Positions 23,059-34,292 of a DNA stretch of 64,000 nucleotides are shown here, one piece after another. The DNA lies in contig NC_088791.1 in the NCBI RefSeq assembly GCF_011386835.1, positions 57,121,498-57,185,497 of the forward strand, in the 5' to 3' direction. The notes under the pieces are model-generated. The model saw nothing but the letters and a program-made list of their open reading frames with translations. It made no database searches and was not told where the DNA came from. Position numbers and translations under genes: made by a program. Position 1 is the stretch's first letter. Every line of letters begins with the position of its first letter. This stretch comes from Chrysemys picta bellii (lineage: Eukaryota > Chordata > Testudines > Emydidae).

Positions 23059-23111
23059 TTTTCAAACTGTGGGGCATGCCTCGCTAGTGGTTGCACCCCA
23101 CAGTTTGAAAA
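23059..23111. repeat. Perfect 16-bp inverted repeat
   Basis: TTTTCAAACTGTGGGG at 23059-23074 is repeated as its exact complement at 23096-23111, with a 21-bp loop. The text resembles hAT-type MITE ends (TTTCAAACTGTGGG), so it may be two head-to-head ends or a tiny foldback element. Confidence 0.7.
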
Positions 23112-23195
23112 CCATTGCCTCCTGCCAGGAGCCAGCAGATCGGAAGCTGGTGGGAGCTGCCCAGCCTGCTCGGACCCCTGGCTCTCTGTGCTATG

Positions 23196-24479
23196 TGTAA
23201 GCGGGGGAATGGTCCCGCTATTGTGGGGAAATTTCCTGACTTCTGCACTACCCCGGTGAGGTGGGCTAGCGAAAGGATCTGAGTCCCCCCTCCCACTTCC
23301 TTTACCCAGAGGCCTCCCTGCCCTTGAGGGCTCCCCTTCCACTCTCCTGTCTGGCTGAGTCCTCGTAACCCCAACAAGGCTGGGCCCAGGATTCCTGGGG
23401 GGCTCGACCCCAACCCTGCTGTGGTCACCTAGGACAGGGGCTGGGGTGTCCCCACTCCGGGGTACTCTCTCTGCACTGGGCACCTCCCTGACCCACTGAT
23501 TATTCCATACAATTTAAAGCAAATACAAGTTGTTTAATTAACAATTAATCTAAAGAAAAGAACAAGGAAAAATGGGAAAGGTTAAAGGAAAACACATCAC
23601 CCTGCTCTGTGGCAGGGAACATCACAAACAATGTCTCTGGAATGTCAGGGCAGGTCACAGTCTGCTTCTTGTAGGTCCCAGGCCTCCTTCTCAGGCCCTG
23701 GCCGTGCTGCAAAGACGCTGTGGGTTGGACACTTGCAATGGTGGTGGCCACACACCTCCGGGCTTTGAGTGGTGGGACCCTTCTTCCCAGCGTCAGCCCC
23801 CCGTAGGGTTAAGGTCCCCCTCCCGGTCTGGCCTGCAAGGGCCCTTGTCTGGGGGTGTCTTTCCGTGCTGGGCCCTTTGCCCAGGTTCCCCCTTGGCTGG
23901 CCCCACTTGCTCACCACACCTGGCTCTGTGGCTGCAGCTCTGCTCCCAGCACAGGATCTGCTCTCCCTGGGCTGCGTCTCTGGTTCTGCGGCTACAGCTC
24001 TGCTCCCAGCACAGGATCTGCTCTCCCTGGGCTGCGTCTCTGGCTCTGTGGCTGCACCTCTGCTCCCAGCACAGGATCTGCTCTCCCCGGGCTGCGTCTC
24101 TGGCTCTGTGGCTGCAGCTCTGCTCCCAGCACAGGATCTGCTCTCCCTGGGCTGCGTCTCTGGCTCTGGATCTGGCACGGTTCTGCTCTCCAGCTCAGCT
24201 TGGGCCCCTGCTCTCTCCTTAGCTCGGCCCCACTCAGTCTGACCCAGGCAATTCCAGTTCACACGGAGGACGGGACCCCCCCTGGCCTCCTGACTCCCTG
24301 ATTAGCCTGCCCGCCCTGTCAATCAGGCTGATCTGGAGCATTGGCCTCTCCTCATTGTTCCTGGGGACTGTCAGTCTCAGGCTCCTGATTTGCCATCGAC
24401 CCATCCCCTTTTAGTGCTGGGAGCTAGCAACCAAAACACCCCCACTGAATGTTAGTAAGGGGGCAACCGTCCCCTTACA
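23196..24479 (-). mobile_element. Solo LTR with 4-bp duplication
   Basis: The block begins TGTAAGCGGGGG and ends CCGTCCCCTTACA, giving TG...CA ends with a TGTAAG/CTTACA inverted repeat. It is flanked by TATG at 23192-23195 and at 24480-24483. This is what a solo LTR left by recombination looks like. On the - strand an ATTAAA within an AT-rich stretch (complement of about 23530-23550) would fit a polyadenylation signal, so I suggest - orientation. No gag, pol or env is present. It contains the 60-bp minisatellite at 23921-24169. Confidence 0.75.
23921..24169. repeat. 60-bp minisatellite, about four copies
   Basis: The unit starts TGCTCCCAGCACAGGATCTG and repeats at 23941, 24001, 24061 and 24121, with a partial lead-in from 23921. 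Copies differ at only a few positions. Since 60 is a multiple of three and the unit has no stops, all frames stay open across it. This explains the long open frames on both strands here. Confidence 0.95.
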
Positions 24480-24483
24480 TATG

Positions 24484-25969
24484 GGAGCTGGGGTGCTGGC
24501 TGGCTGCCTGGAAGCCCTCCCTGCCCTGCTCCCTGAGCTGGGCCACCTCTGCATGGCCGGGCGCTCCCCAGGCAGGGTGGACAGCACTGCTCTGCGCTGT
24601 GCCCCTGACACACTCTTGCCTCTGTCCCAAAGAAGCCTGGTGCCAGCCGGTGATCCCCCCTGGAGCCATGGAGCCTGGCTGCCATGAGATGCTCCCTGAG
24701 GAGCTCCCTGGAGTATTCATCCCCCTTGGGCACCTGCCTCTCAGCAACCCGGTCACACCCCAGTGCCCACCCAGGGACCAGCCATTGCAGCCGAGTCACT
24801 TTCCCCACACTCCCTGCGCACAGAGCAGAACTTCCCCTTGCTCCCCTTGGCTGCCCTGCCCCAGCCCCATGGCTTCCCGGCTTGTGGTCACACAGCCATT
24901 GCATGAGCCTGGTGCCCAGCCCCGGTGCTGGGGGCAGGCGGCTGCTGGCAGGGCTGACTCGCTCCCGCCAGCTCTGGAAACCAGGGCTGTGAGAATGGAG
25001 CAGCCTCTAGGGTTACCATATTTCACGTACCCAAATAGAGGACACTACCGGGAGTGCGGGGGGGAGGAGGAACTGGAGGGGGTATTTGGGAGGGTGCTGG
25101 GCGTGTCTGTGTACTGGGAGGGATATTTAGGGATTATTGGAGGGGGCATTTGGAGGGCCCTGGAGGAGGTACCTGCAGCAGGGATATGCACTGGAGTTGG
25201 GCTGCCAGTGCTTGGGGGGGGGGGGAAGGCTCTCACTTCCCCCCATTCTCCTATCCCCTTTTCTTCCCCCTGCCCTATCCCATCCCCTTCCTTCCCCACT
25301 GACTCTTCTGCCCACCTCACCAACGTTCCACCATATCCCACCCTCCGCCCCCCCCCTTGCAGGCATTAACCATTGTATAGAAAACAGGATGGTGGCCATG
25401 TAGGGCGCCCAGCACACGTAGAAGGGAAAAACAACCAGCACTGGGACCCAGGAGGCGGCGTCCAGCTACAGAGGCACCGAACACCTGACAGGAGAAGCAG
25501 CTCTGGACAACCTCCTCCATTCCCAGCCTGGGCCTCTGTTTGAGGGGGCAATGCCCTCCCTACCCCAGCCTACACCATGGACTCCAGCCGACACTGCTGC
25601 ACCCAATCCTGCAGGGGGAGGGGCTGGCACCGCTGGTCCTGATCCTACGCTGCCCCATTTTTTGCGCCCCCGCCGGCGCTCTGCTCTGGGTGGCTGCCCC
25701 TTTTGCCCCGCCCTAGATACGGCCCTGCAGGGGAGGACCCTGCCCCACCCAGGAATGAAGACACAGTAAGAGGACCATTTTTGTTTAAGCTGCCCAACGT
25801 TGACAGCACTGCAGCACTTGTCTCTGGACTCATCTTCAGTGCACACTTGCCTGGGAAGCTGGTAGGCCGGGAGCTAGTAGTCGGGAAGAGCTGTGAGTGT
25901 TGGGAAGTGGGACATTTGTTGATTTGCTAATGTGCTACAACCTGTTTCTTGATGTGCTAGCACAAGGCA
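24484..25969. other. GC-rich low-complexity stretch with repeat debris
   Basis: C-rich/G-rich sequence with several overlapping open frames on both strands and no protein domain. AGGGTTACCATATTTCACGT (25012-25031) resembles a MITE end. CCTAGATACGGCCCTGCAGG (about 25712-25731) resembles the hAT MITE ends seen at 6976 and 37536. No confident element boundaries. Confidence 0.4.
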
Positions 25970-26367
25970 AACCTTTGCCTTCCCCACATCCTATTTTCCT
26001 GCTCCCAATAAAGTCCCCCTTTGTTATATTGTTGTTTTGGGTGTGTCATTCTTTTGCTGGGGTTCTGTTGCTGTATTTTATTGTCTCTTAGGTACTAGAT
26101 TTTATACTCCTTGCCCATTAGTAGCATTATGCATTTTTTCCCAAGGGGCATGTTTCTCTGGCACAGTGAAGAGTCACCTTGGGTGAAGGCATCCAGCATC
26201 AGAAAAAAATAACAGGATCCTAGTCACATGAGGAGAGGGGAAAAGCCACTCTAAGTGGCCAGCATCAGGGAGGAGGCTTGGGCTATGCTTCAAGGGAGGG
26301 GATACACTAGAAAGAAGCCACTCTAAAAAGAACGTAGCTGGATAAGCACATGAACATAAGCTCACAG

Positions 26368-27095
26368 TGCAATTCTACATCTAAGAGGGTTAACATAATC
26401 CTGGGATGCAATGAATAGAAGAATTGTGAGTAGGAAAGTGGTGTGAACTCAGTATATGGTATTAGTAGACTCTTACTGAAATACAGTATTCAGTTGCGGT
26501 CTCCACACTTTAAGAAATGTGTTGAAAGACTGCATATGGTTCAGAGATGTGCCAGAAGAATGATTCAGAGTCTGTAAAACTTGCTTTGTAGTGAGAGATT
26601 TAAGAAGCTTAATCTATTTAGTTTATAACAAAGAAGGTTAAGAGGTAACTTGATGGCAGTCTCTAAGGCACAGATCCTTAAAGTATTTAGGGGCCTAACA
26701 CTCATGGGATAGGTTTTAGGCCCCTAAATACATTTGAGGATCTGGACATAAGCACCTACACAGGAAGGATATTTCTGATAGGAGCTCTTTAATATAGCAG
26801 ACAAAGGCATAAGAAAACCCAATGGCTGGAAGCTGAAGCTAGACAAATTCAAACTAGATAAAAGGCAAATATTTTTAACAGTGAGGGTATTTAACCATTA
26901 TAACAACTTACCGAATGATGTGGTGGATTTTCCATCACTTGAAGTCTTTAAATCAAGACTGGATGTCTTTCTAAAAGATATGCTCTAGCCCAACTAGATG
27001 TTATGGACCTGATGCTGAAATTATTTGGTGATGTTCTTTGGTCTGTGTTATGCTGGAGTCTAGACTCATAATGGTCCCTTTAGACTGGACATCTA
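26368..27095 (+). mobile_element. CR1 LINE 3' fragment with nested MITE
   Basis: It reads as continuous CR1 from GCAATTCTACATCTAAGAGG through CCACACTTTAAGAAATGTGT to GAAGTCTTTAAATCAAGACT and the 3' end. It is interrupted only by the 74-bp inverted repeat at 26671-26744. Confidence 0.88.
26671..26744. mobile_element. 74-bp inverted-repeat MITE inside CR1
   Basis: CAGATCCT...GTATTTAGGGGCCTAA on the left pairs with TTAGGCCCCTAAATAC...GATCTG on the right, leaving a loop of about 15 nt. The flanking CR1 text CTAAGGCA / CATAAGCA looks like a degraded 8-bp duplication. Confidence 0.75.
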
Positions 27096-29010
27096 CAGCT
27101 CTATACAGGAGTGGCAGTCTCAGTATAACATATATTGCGTTATGCTTAATTTTTTCCCTAATTTCAATCTCTTCCATTACTCCTCCTATCCCTCTTCACT
27201 TGCAGGTGTGTCAGCCTGAAGCAAAGTATAATACTCTTCCTACAAATGCCCATAACAGTCCACCCATTTTCTACCATCCCCTTCACCTAGCAAGGCTCTC
27301 TGCAGAGCCGCCTGCCTTGTTTCCATAGAAACAAAAAGCACAGCAACATAGCCTGTTTCTTGTGGTGCCAATCAGAGAAGAAAGCATGTGAGGAGATAGC
27401 TCCTCCAGGCAGGCTGAAGAGGCATTAGAGGACCCTCCTGAATGCAGGTGATGGCCTCATAGCCTGTGTGGGAGGAGGTGTGAAAACCACTAGTGAGCCT
27501 ATTTCCAACTCTGAGCTTGACATGCAAACTGAACTGTATGTGCAACCCAGCAGGAACCTTTACATTCAGAGTGAAAAATATAGCAGAGGTTTGATGATGA
27601 GTGTGGTGTCATAAAATATTACAAACCAGGTTACTGTTGCAGTCAGGACTGCAAAGGTAACTGACAGGCACAAAAGATGTTTTGGATGCAATAAAATCCT
27701 AGTTTTTCATCTAGGGGCATGGTGGTTTAGAATTTGTATTTGTGTTTCTTGGTGTTTTGTGTTTATTTTAAATTTTTATGAGTATTATTAATGTCTCAGG
27801 GACCAATTAAGGGACTAAAGTAATAGGAAATATGGGGCTAACTTCTGCTCTCAGCTATGCTGGTGAAAATCCAAAATAATACCAATAGCTTCAGTGGTGT
27901 TCATGAGGACTTATAATGTTGAAACTGACAGCAGAATTACCTCCCTGGTTTTTCAGTAATTTAGTTTCTGGATAGGGCAATACCACAAGAAATTTAATGC
28001 TCATGTTTATTCTCATCCAGAATGACCATCTGGTTTAAAAAAGCCCTTTAAAAACATAAATACAAATACCAAACTATAAGGGGTTACTTTACTAAGACAT
28101 TCAAATTAATGGCAGAACATGAGTGCACAGCCTGACAGTAATTTCAACCACATCACCGATTACAAACCAATAAAGTAACTCATCTTTGAGATTCTCTTTC
28201 ATGTGTATATTTTTATTTACTAAAAATTAATATCAACATTAGTGATGACTAGCAAAACTACTCCTTAGTGTCTTATGTGCAAAATCACATAATGCAGCAG
28301 TTAGATATACTTGTGCATCCACGGTCCTAAAATGTCTTTAACTGTATGTGATGAGTTCTTGGACACTGCTAATACAATGTCAAGGTAAGATCTTAGATGG
28401 TTCCAGTTAATAAGTAGGCTCTGACAATACTGCAATGGCATCGATACAAAGAATAGAGTTAGTAAAGTAGTATCTTGTATGTACTTTGTATACCATGTCT
28501 CAGAACCACCATACCTCCCACATACATATGTCTGGGCTTCACTGCATGAGAACTAATCAATCACAGTACATACTATTAAAGCAATGTAATTGTCATCCTT
28601 TCAAAGCATCTCACCACTAGCATACAAAGAGTTCTATCAAATGTAGCCTTTTCAAGGAGAATTTTCATGCAACTATTTTTAAAATCCTGAAATGAGTTCT
28701 TTTTAGATTGATTGATGTAAACCACATCACCTAATGGTTTAATCAACAGGTCACCTACAAACTACAGTGTGAATTCAATTGATATACTGTTGTACTGTTT
28801 TACAAAATGATTTATTACGTGCCTAGACATAATTATAAAATACTAAGAGAGATTCAAGAATAAATCTGGGTCTGCTGCGAATTTCATTATAACTTTGTTT
28901 TACAGGTTAATTGAAAGAAAATTTTTATCTGAGGGGCATTTACTCTATCGGCATGGTTGTGATACTTATAAAAAGGACATCAGATGACACTGTTTTCTTT
29001 TTTCAAACAG

Positions 29011-29651
29011 GTAAATGGTTTAACTATGGAATTATCTTTCTGGTTTTAATCCTGGATCTAAATATGTGGAAGAATCAAATATTTTACAAACCTCATGAAT
29101 ACGGTCAATATATTGGTCCTGGACAGAAGATCTACACAGTGGAGGACTCAGAAAGCTTAAAGGACCTTAACAGAACCAAGTTATCCTGGGATTGGAGATC
29201 AAATAACACAAACCCTCTGACTAACAGGACTTATGCTGAGGGAGACATGTTCTTGCATAGCAGATATACAGGGGCTAGCCTTGATGTCAAATGCCTGGCC
29301 TTTATTCCATGTTTGCTGGCTTTTGCTTTGTTTGGGTTCTTCATCTGGTTCTTTGGGCGATTTCAGAAAACTGAGCAAGGCATGGAGAATCTGGACAAAT
29401 CATACACAAGAATGAAAAGGAAGTCACCATCAGACATGGGAATGACACGAGAAAATACACAGGTTTTAGTGGAGAAAACTTTAAGTTTTCAAGATCCACA
29501 TTTAGTATCCATAAAATCAGACTTAAGTGAAATTGTCTTTAATTCTTCCCTTCTAACTTCTGAAAACTTGAGCTTACAGTTGAGTGAACAAGACAGCCCA
29601 TTACAACCAATGACAGAGGCTTCTGCCCCTAAGAGTGATCCCATGACCTAG
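29011..29651 (+). CDS. TMEM117: TMEM117, last coding exon with stop
   Basis: It encodes the C-terminal 212 residues after the split Gly. Residues about 6-18 (YGIIFLVLILDLN) form one membrane segment. A roughly 75-residue loop follows, with N-glycosylation sequons (NRT, NNT, NRT). Residues 94-115 (CLAFIPCLLAFALFGFFIWF) form the last membrane segment. Then comes a basic, cytosol-like stretch (TRMKRKSPS) and a Ser/Glu-rich tail ending PMT at TAG 29649-29651. The sequence MWKNQIFYKPHEYGQYIGPG is what I recognise as TMEM117. The acceptor is TTTCAAACAG at 29001-29010. The earlier in-frame ATG at 28911 lies in the intron and is not a start. The reading frame is intact. Confidence 0.95.
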
Positions 29652-30731
29652 AGCAAACTACCCAGAAAAGAAAGATTTAAATAACCAATTATTGTGAGAG
29701 TTCAGTTTTTGTAAGTTAAGGTTTACATAGTGTTTAGCACAAGAAATATAACCCATACCACAAAGGTGCTCAACATGCTTTTTCTAGGAATTTTGTTTTC
29801 TATTTGTATTATAATATATGTGCCTACTGTATAGCTAACATTCCTTTATAGATTGCTTCTCAGAATTGCACAAACTATTTATTAATACATTGACGTTACT
29901 GTATAATAGTGCATTCGATGAATATTTGCAGGTATAAAATTCTAACCGTGGTGGTGCCTTGAAACATTAAACTGATTTTTAACTCAACACCAGAAGATAT
30001 AGAGAACAATTCTTCTGACCTATTTTGCAAGGGTTTTTTTGCATGCAATTATTTAGAATGTCATTTGATTTCTTACCAATAGATGTAGAGACTTCTGAAG
30101 AAAGGTTCCTGATAAGATGTCACACTAAAGGTTGACTTTGTTATTTACTCAGCTGTAGAGTCAGTGACTTTGATAACTGGACTGCAGAGAAGCATTTTGA
30201 TTACCTTTTAATTTTGGCTGGCTGGCTGCCAAATACAAATACAGCTTCATAACAGAGTAACAGTAGAGCGATAATGCAGCATGGGTCACTACTTGTGAAA
30301 ATAGGACTTTCTCTGTCAGTAATTGCAATTAGATGATAATGCCAATTATGTTTTTTATAATTAAAGATAAACTTCTACTTGATTAAAAATCCTGCCCTTC
30401 ACCTTTCAGAAACAAAGGTTAAAATGCATGGTTAGAGCAAGAGTCACATATCCCGTCATCAACACAAATCTGTGCAATGCCAAAGAACCAGTGCAGTGAT
30501 TACAGGAAAGAACACAGAGCCCATAGCCTTCAATATTTATACAACTTTGTGTAACTTGGTTTGGGATACATTATACTGGGAAATGTACAACATAACTGAC
30601 AGCTTTAACTTCTTCAAAGACTGAAGCAATGGTGTGGGGGCTGGGGAGTGACTGCATGGGATAGATTAGCACATGAATTGTCCTGAATCTTTTTTGCCCC
30701 TTTCAAGAATTAAACACTGTCCATTAATAAA
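29652..30731 (+). other. TMEM117: Probable TMEM117 3' UTR (end uncertain)
   Basis: AT-rich sequence without repeats follows the stop. Candidate poly(A) signals are ATTAAA at 29966-29971 and 30360-30365, AATAAA at 30726-30731 and AATAAA at 31102-31107. I cannot tell from sequence which is used; the end given is one of these choices. Confidence 0.35.
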
Positions 30732-32006
30732 TAATAGAACCCAGCAGCAAAAACATGGAGGAATTGTTTTTGCAGCCTTTTTAAAGGCTACTTGGAATCT
30801 GAATTCCTCTGCTGTCTGTTCAAACTATATACACTAAAAACATAGCAAATCTAAAAAGCAGAAAAACCCTGACTTGCCTCTAATTTAGTTTCATAAATTG
30901 TTGTTACAAGTTACTAAATAAGAAGTCATTTTAAAGTCTGAATTATTTCCCTGTCAGTTACTGATGTTGCTGTATTTTGTCTTCATGATTTTTTTTTTAT
31001 CTCCGTTGTTTTGATCTATCTACTTTTAAGTTTTCAGCATGGTGAATTTAGTATGCATAATAGAACTATGCATTTATTATCTGTCACTTGAGAGCCAATT
31101 TAATAAACATCATTCAACAATTGTTTATCATGTGGCAGGAACCTATGCTCTGTTAGGTTTTTTGTTTTGTTTTGTTTTAACATTTCACCCATACTTTGTC
31201 CTATTTAGAATCATAAATATTTCTGGCATTAAAAAATACAGACATCAAAATCATTGTAATATCAAAACCAACCATTTTGCCTACGGAACAGTTAATATTT
31301 TATCAAGAGAAAGTTTCCTTTTTAATGAGGCTGATTTTTTATCCACCAGAAATTATAACTATAAAAAAATCTATTATTAGCATTTGGTTAGTGCAGCCTG
31401 TAAACTTGTTCAGTCTATTTAAGATAGAACTTATATATTCAAAGCCAAGCTACTAACTACTTATAGTAAAATACTGTCAGATTCTGCCTTTACTGTGTAG
31501 GAGGTGATTATATTTATGCTTTATGTCCAAGCAGGATTTGATAGAGACAAATGGGTAGACAAAATGGCTATTTGTTTTTGCAAACACACACTCCTCCATG
31601 GGATTTGGAAGACTTACTCCAAAATGTCAAACCCTTCTGTGAATTGCTTTGTTTTTTCTGTGCATAGGGTGGCTAAGTCCATTAATATATAAGCAGAAAA
31701 TGAAAGACTGACTTGAGCCTTGCTGCTTGCATGATTACATGACTCTAAAGTAACTGTTATTAAGCAACTGATACACAGCTAAAATAATTCTGTGACCTTA
31801 CAAGTTAATGCTTTTAAGGTTGCCACAAGACTGCATACAAGAGAGAGAAAATCAAGTAATCCTGAGATTTTCCATGAGTGCTCAAATTAACAGTCAAGCA
31901 GAGAAACTGTACCCAAAATGGATTCAAAAGGAGTCGCAGGATTCAGCATGACCCCTGTGGTCAACTCTGCACTTTAATTAAAGGAAGCACTTGAAAAGGC
32001 ACTAGT
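30732..32006. other. TMEM117 3' flank, no recognised element
   Basis: AT-rich sequence that may include more 3' UTR. The 113-codon frame at 31039-31380 and others have no recognisable domain. Confidence 0.5.
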
Positions 32007-32100
32007 TTTACAGCAACAAAGAGTCCTGTGGCACCTTATAGACTAACAGATGTATTGAAGCATGAGCTTTCGTGGGTGAATACCCACTTCGTCAGACGCA
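32007..32100 (-). mobile_element. Older PLE 3'-end fragment beside the palindromic PLE
   Basis: GCAACAAAGAGTCCTGTGGC, then AGACTAACAGATGTATTG and CATGAGCTTTCGTGGGTGAA is the same kind of PLE 3' end as in the left arm of the neighbouring element, but clearly diverged from it (GAGTCCTG against GGGTCCTG; ACCCACTTCGTCAGACG against CTCACTTCTTCAGATG). It is therefore a separate, different copy, in the same orientation as the left arm. Confidence 0.8.
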
Positions 32101-32308
32101 TACAGTAACTGTTGCCATATATCAGAGGGGTAGCCGTGTTAGTCTGAATCTGTAAAAAGCAACAGAGGGTCCTGTGGCACCTTTGAGACTAACAGAAGTA
32201 TTGGGAGCATAAGCTTTCGTGGGTAAGAACCTCACTTCTTCAGATGCAAGTAATGGAAATCTCTAGAGGCAGGTATATATCAGTGTGGAGATAACGAGGT
32301 TAGTTCAA

Positions 32309-33295
32309 TCAGGGAGGGTGAGATGCTCTGTTAGCAGTTGAGGTGTGAACACCAAGAGAGGAGAAACTGTTTCTGTAGTTGGATAGCCATTCACAGTCTT
32401 TGTTTAATCCTGATCTGATGGTGTCAAATTTGCAAATGAACTGGAGCTCAGCAGTTTCTCTTTGGAGTCTGGTCCTGAAGTTTTTTTGCTGTAAGATGGC
32501 AACCTTTACATCTGCTATTGTGTGGCCAGGGAGGTTGAAGTGTTCTCCTACAGGTTTTTGTATATTGCCATTCCTGATATCTGACTTGTGTCCATTTATC
32601 CTCTTGCGTAGTGACTGTCCAGTTTGGCCAATGTACATAGCAGAGGGGCATTGCTGGCATATGATGGCATATATAACATTAGTGGACGTGCAGGTGAATG
32701 AGCCGGTGATGTTGTAGCTGATCTGGTTAGGTCCAGTGATGGTGTTGCTGGTGTAGATATGTGGGCAGAGTTGGCATCGAGGTTTGTTGCATGGGTTGGT
32801 TCCTGAGTTAGAGTTGTTATGGTGCGGTGCGTGGTTGCTGGTGAGAATATGCTTAAGGTTGGCAGGTTGTCTGTGGGCGAGGACTGGCCTGCCTCCCAAG
32901 GTCTGTGAAAGTGAGGGATCATTGTCCAGGATGGGTTGTAGATCACTGATGATGCGTTGGAGAGGTTTAAGCTGAGGACTGTAGGTGATGGCCAGTGGAG
33001 TTCTGTTGGTTTCTCTTCTGGGCCTGTCTTGTAGCAGGAGGCTTCTGGGTACACGTCTGGCTCTGTTGATTTGTTTCTTTATTTCCTTGTGTGGGTATCG
33101 TAGTTTTGAGAATGCTTGGTGAAGATCTTGTAGGTGTTGGTCTCTGTCTGAGGGGTTGGAGCAGATGCGATTGTACCTCAGTGCTTGGCTGTAGACGATG
33201 GATCGTGTGGTGTGACCGGGGTGGAAGCTGGAGGCATGAAGGTAGGCGTAGCGGTCGGTGGGTTTTCGGTATAGGGTGGTGTTAATGTGGCCATC
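32309..33295 (-). pseudogene. PLE RT C-terminus plus GIY-YIG endonuclease (left arm)
   Basis: This gives 328 codons of PLE protein, starting DGHINTTLYRKPTDR, the region just after the RT catalytic boxes. A basic stretch follows (EIKKQINRARRVPRS, about 71-85), then a Cys cluster C169-x4-C174-x2-C177. The GIY-YIG domain has VIYAI (207-211), YIG (221-223), Arg230, His236 and Glu251 in PVGEHF. The frame is free of stops, and the active-site residues I can place are present. The RT core and the true start codon are missing. The open frame extends across the spacer into the other arm, so its apparent Met start is an artefact. Confidence 0.88.
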
Positions 33296-33305
33296 GCAAA
33301 TAAGC

Positions 33306-34292
33306 GATGGCCACATTAACACCACCCTATACCGAAAACCCACCGACCGCTACGCCTACCTTCATGCCTCCAGCTTCCACCCCGGTCACACCACACGATC
33401 CATCGTCTACAGCCAAGCACTGAGGTACAATCGCATCTGCTCCAACCCCTCAGACAGAGACCAACACCTACAAGATCTTCACCAAGCATTCTCAAAACTA
33501 CGATACCCACACAAGGAAATAAAGAAACAAATCAACAGAGCCAGACGTGTACCCAGAAGCCTCCTGCTACAAGACAGGCCCAGAAGAGAAACCAACAGAA
33601 CTCCACTGGCCATCACCTACAGTCCTCAGCTTAAACCTCTCCAACGCATCATCAGTGATCTACAACCCATCCTGGACAATGATCCCTCACTTTCACAGAC
33701 CTTGGGAGGCAGGCCAGTCCTCGCCCACAGACAACCTGCCAACCTTAAGCATATTCTCACCAGCAACCACGCACCGCACCATAACAACTCTAACTCAGGA
33801 ACCAACCCATGCAACAAACCTCGATGCCAACTCTGCCCACATATCTACACCAGCAACACCATCACTGGACCTAACCAGATCAGCTACAACATCACCGGCT
33901 CATTCACCTGCACGTCCACTAATGTTATATATGCCATCATATGCCAGCAATGCCCCTCTGCTATGTACATTGGCCAAACTGGACAGTCACTACGCAAGAG
34001 GATAAATGGACACAAGTCAGATATCAGGAATGGCAATATACAAAAACCTGTAGGAGAACACTTCAACCTCCCTGGCCACACAATAGCAGATGTAAAGGTT
34101 GCCATCTTACAGCAAAAAAACTTCAGGACCAGACTCCAAAGAGAAACTGCTGAGCTCCAGTTCATTTGCAAATTTGACACCATCAGATCAGGATTAAACA
34201 AAGACTGTGAATGGCTATCCAACTACAGAAACAGTTTCTCCTCTCTTGGTGTTCACACCTCAACTGCTAACAGAGCATCTCACCCTCCCTGA
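33306..34292 (+). pseudogene. PLE RT C-terminus plus GIY-YIG endonuclease (right arm)
   Basis: An identical mirror copy of the left-arm coding region: the same 328 codons, the same Cys cluster and the same intact GIY-YIG residues, ending ASHPP and stop. I see no difference between the arms in their protein reading, which suggests a young insertion or arm-to-arm homogenisation. Transcripts across the two arms would fold into a long hairpin. With no RT core and no evident promoter it is not expected to be autonomous. Confidence 0.88.

Larger units (their letters stand above)
14949..29010 (+). other. TMEM117: TMEM117 last intron (14,062 bp)
   Basis: It is bounded by donor GTATGT and acceptor TTTTCAAACAG. 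It holds the L2-like, SINE, CR1, LTR and MITE pieces listed separately. I see nothing recognisable in 14955-15430, 17260-19795, 20170-21344, 21860-22130, 22381-23050, 25970-26367 and 27096-28990, apart from short open frames of no clear origin. The reading frame that opens at 28911 is intronic up to 29010. Confidence 0.9.

Noticed and set aside
23572..24262. Long open frames of about 205-216 codons on both strands
   Set aside because: Created by a stop-free 60-bp tandem repeat whose length is a multiple of three.
24449..25369. 306-codon open frame on + and overlapping frames on -
   Set aside because: Lies in GC-rich, stop-poor low-complexity sequence, begins inside the solo LTR, is open on both strands, and shows no domain.
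28911..29010. ATG at 28911 as an in-frame start for the TMEM117 frame
   Set aside because: A clear acceptor at 29001-29010 joins in phase with the exon at 14819-14948; the 33 codons before it are intron.
32379..33285. Antisense frames of 60-150 codons in both PLE arms
   Set aside because: Shadows of the PLE protein; they appear as mirror pairs only because the arms are mirror copies.
33258..33305. Met start of the PLE frame crossing the palindrome centre
   Set aside because: It lies in the opposite arm; reading through the turn is an artefact of the inverted structure.
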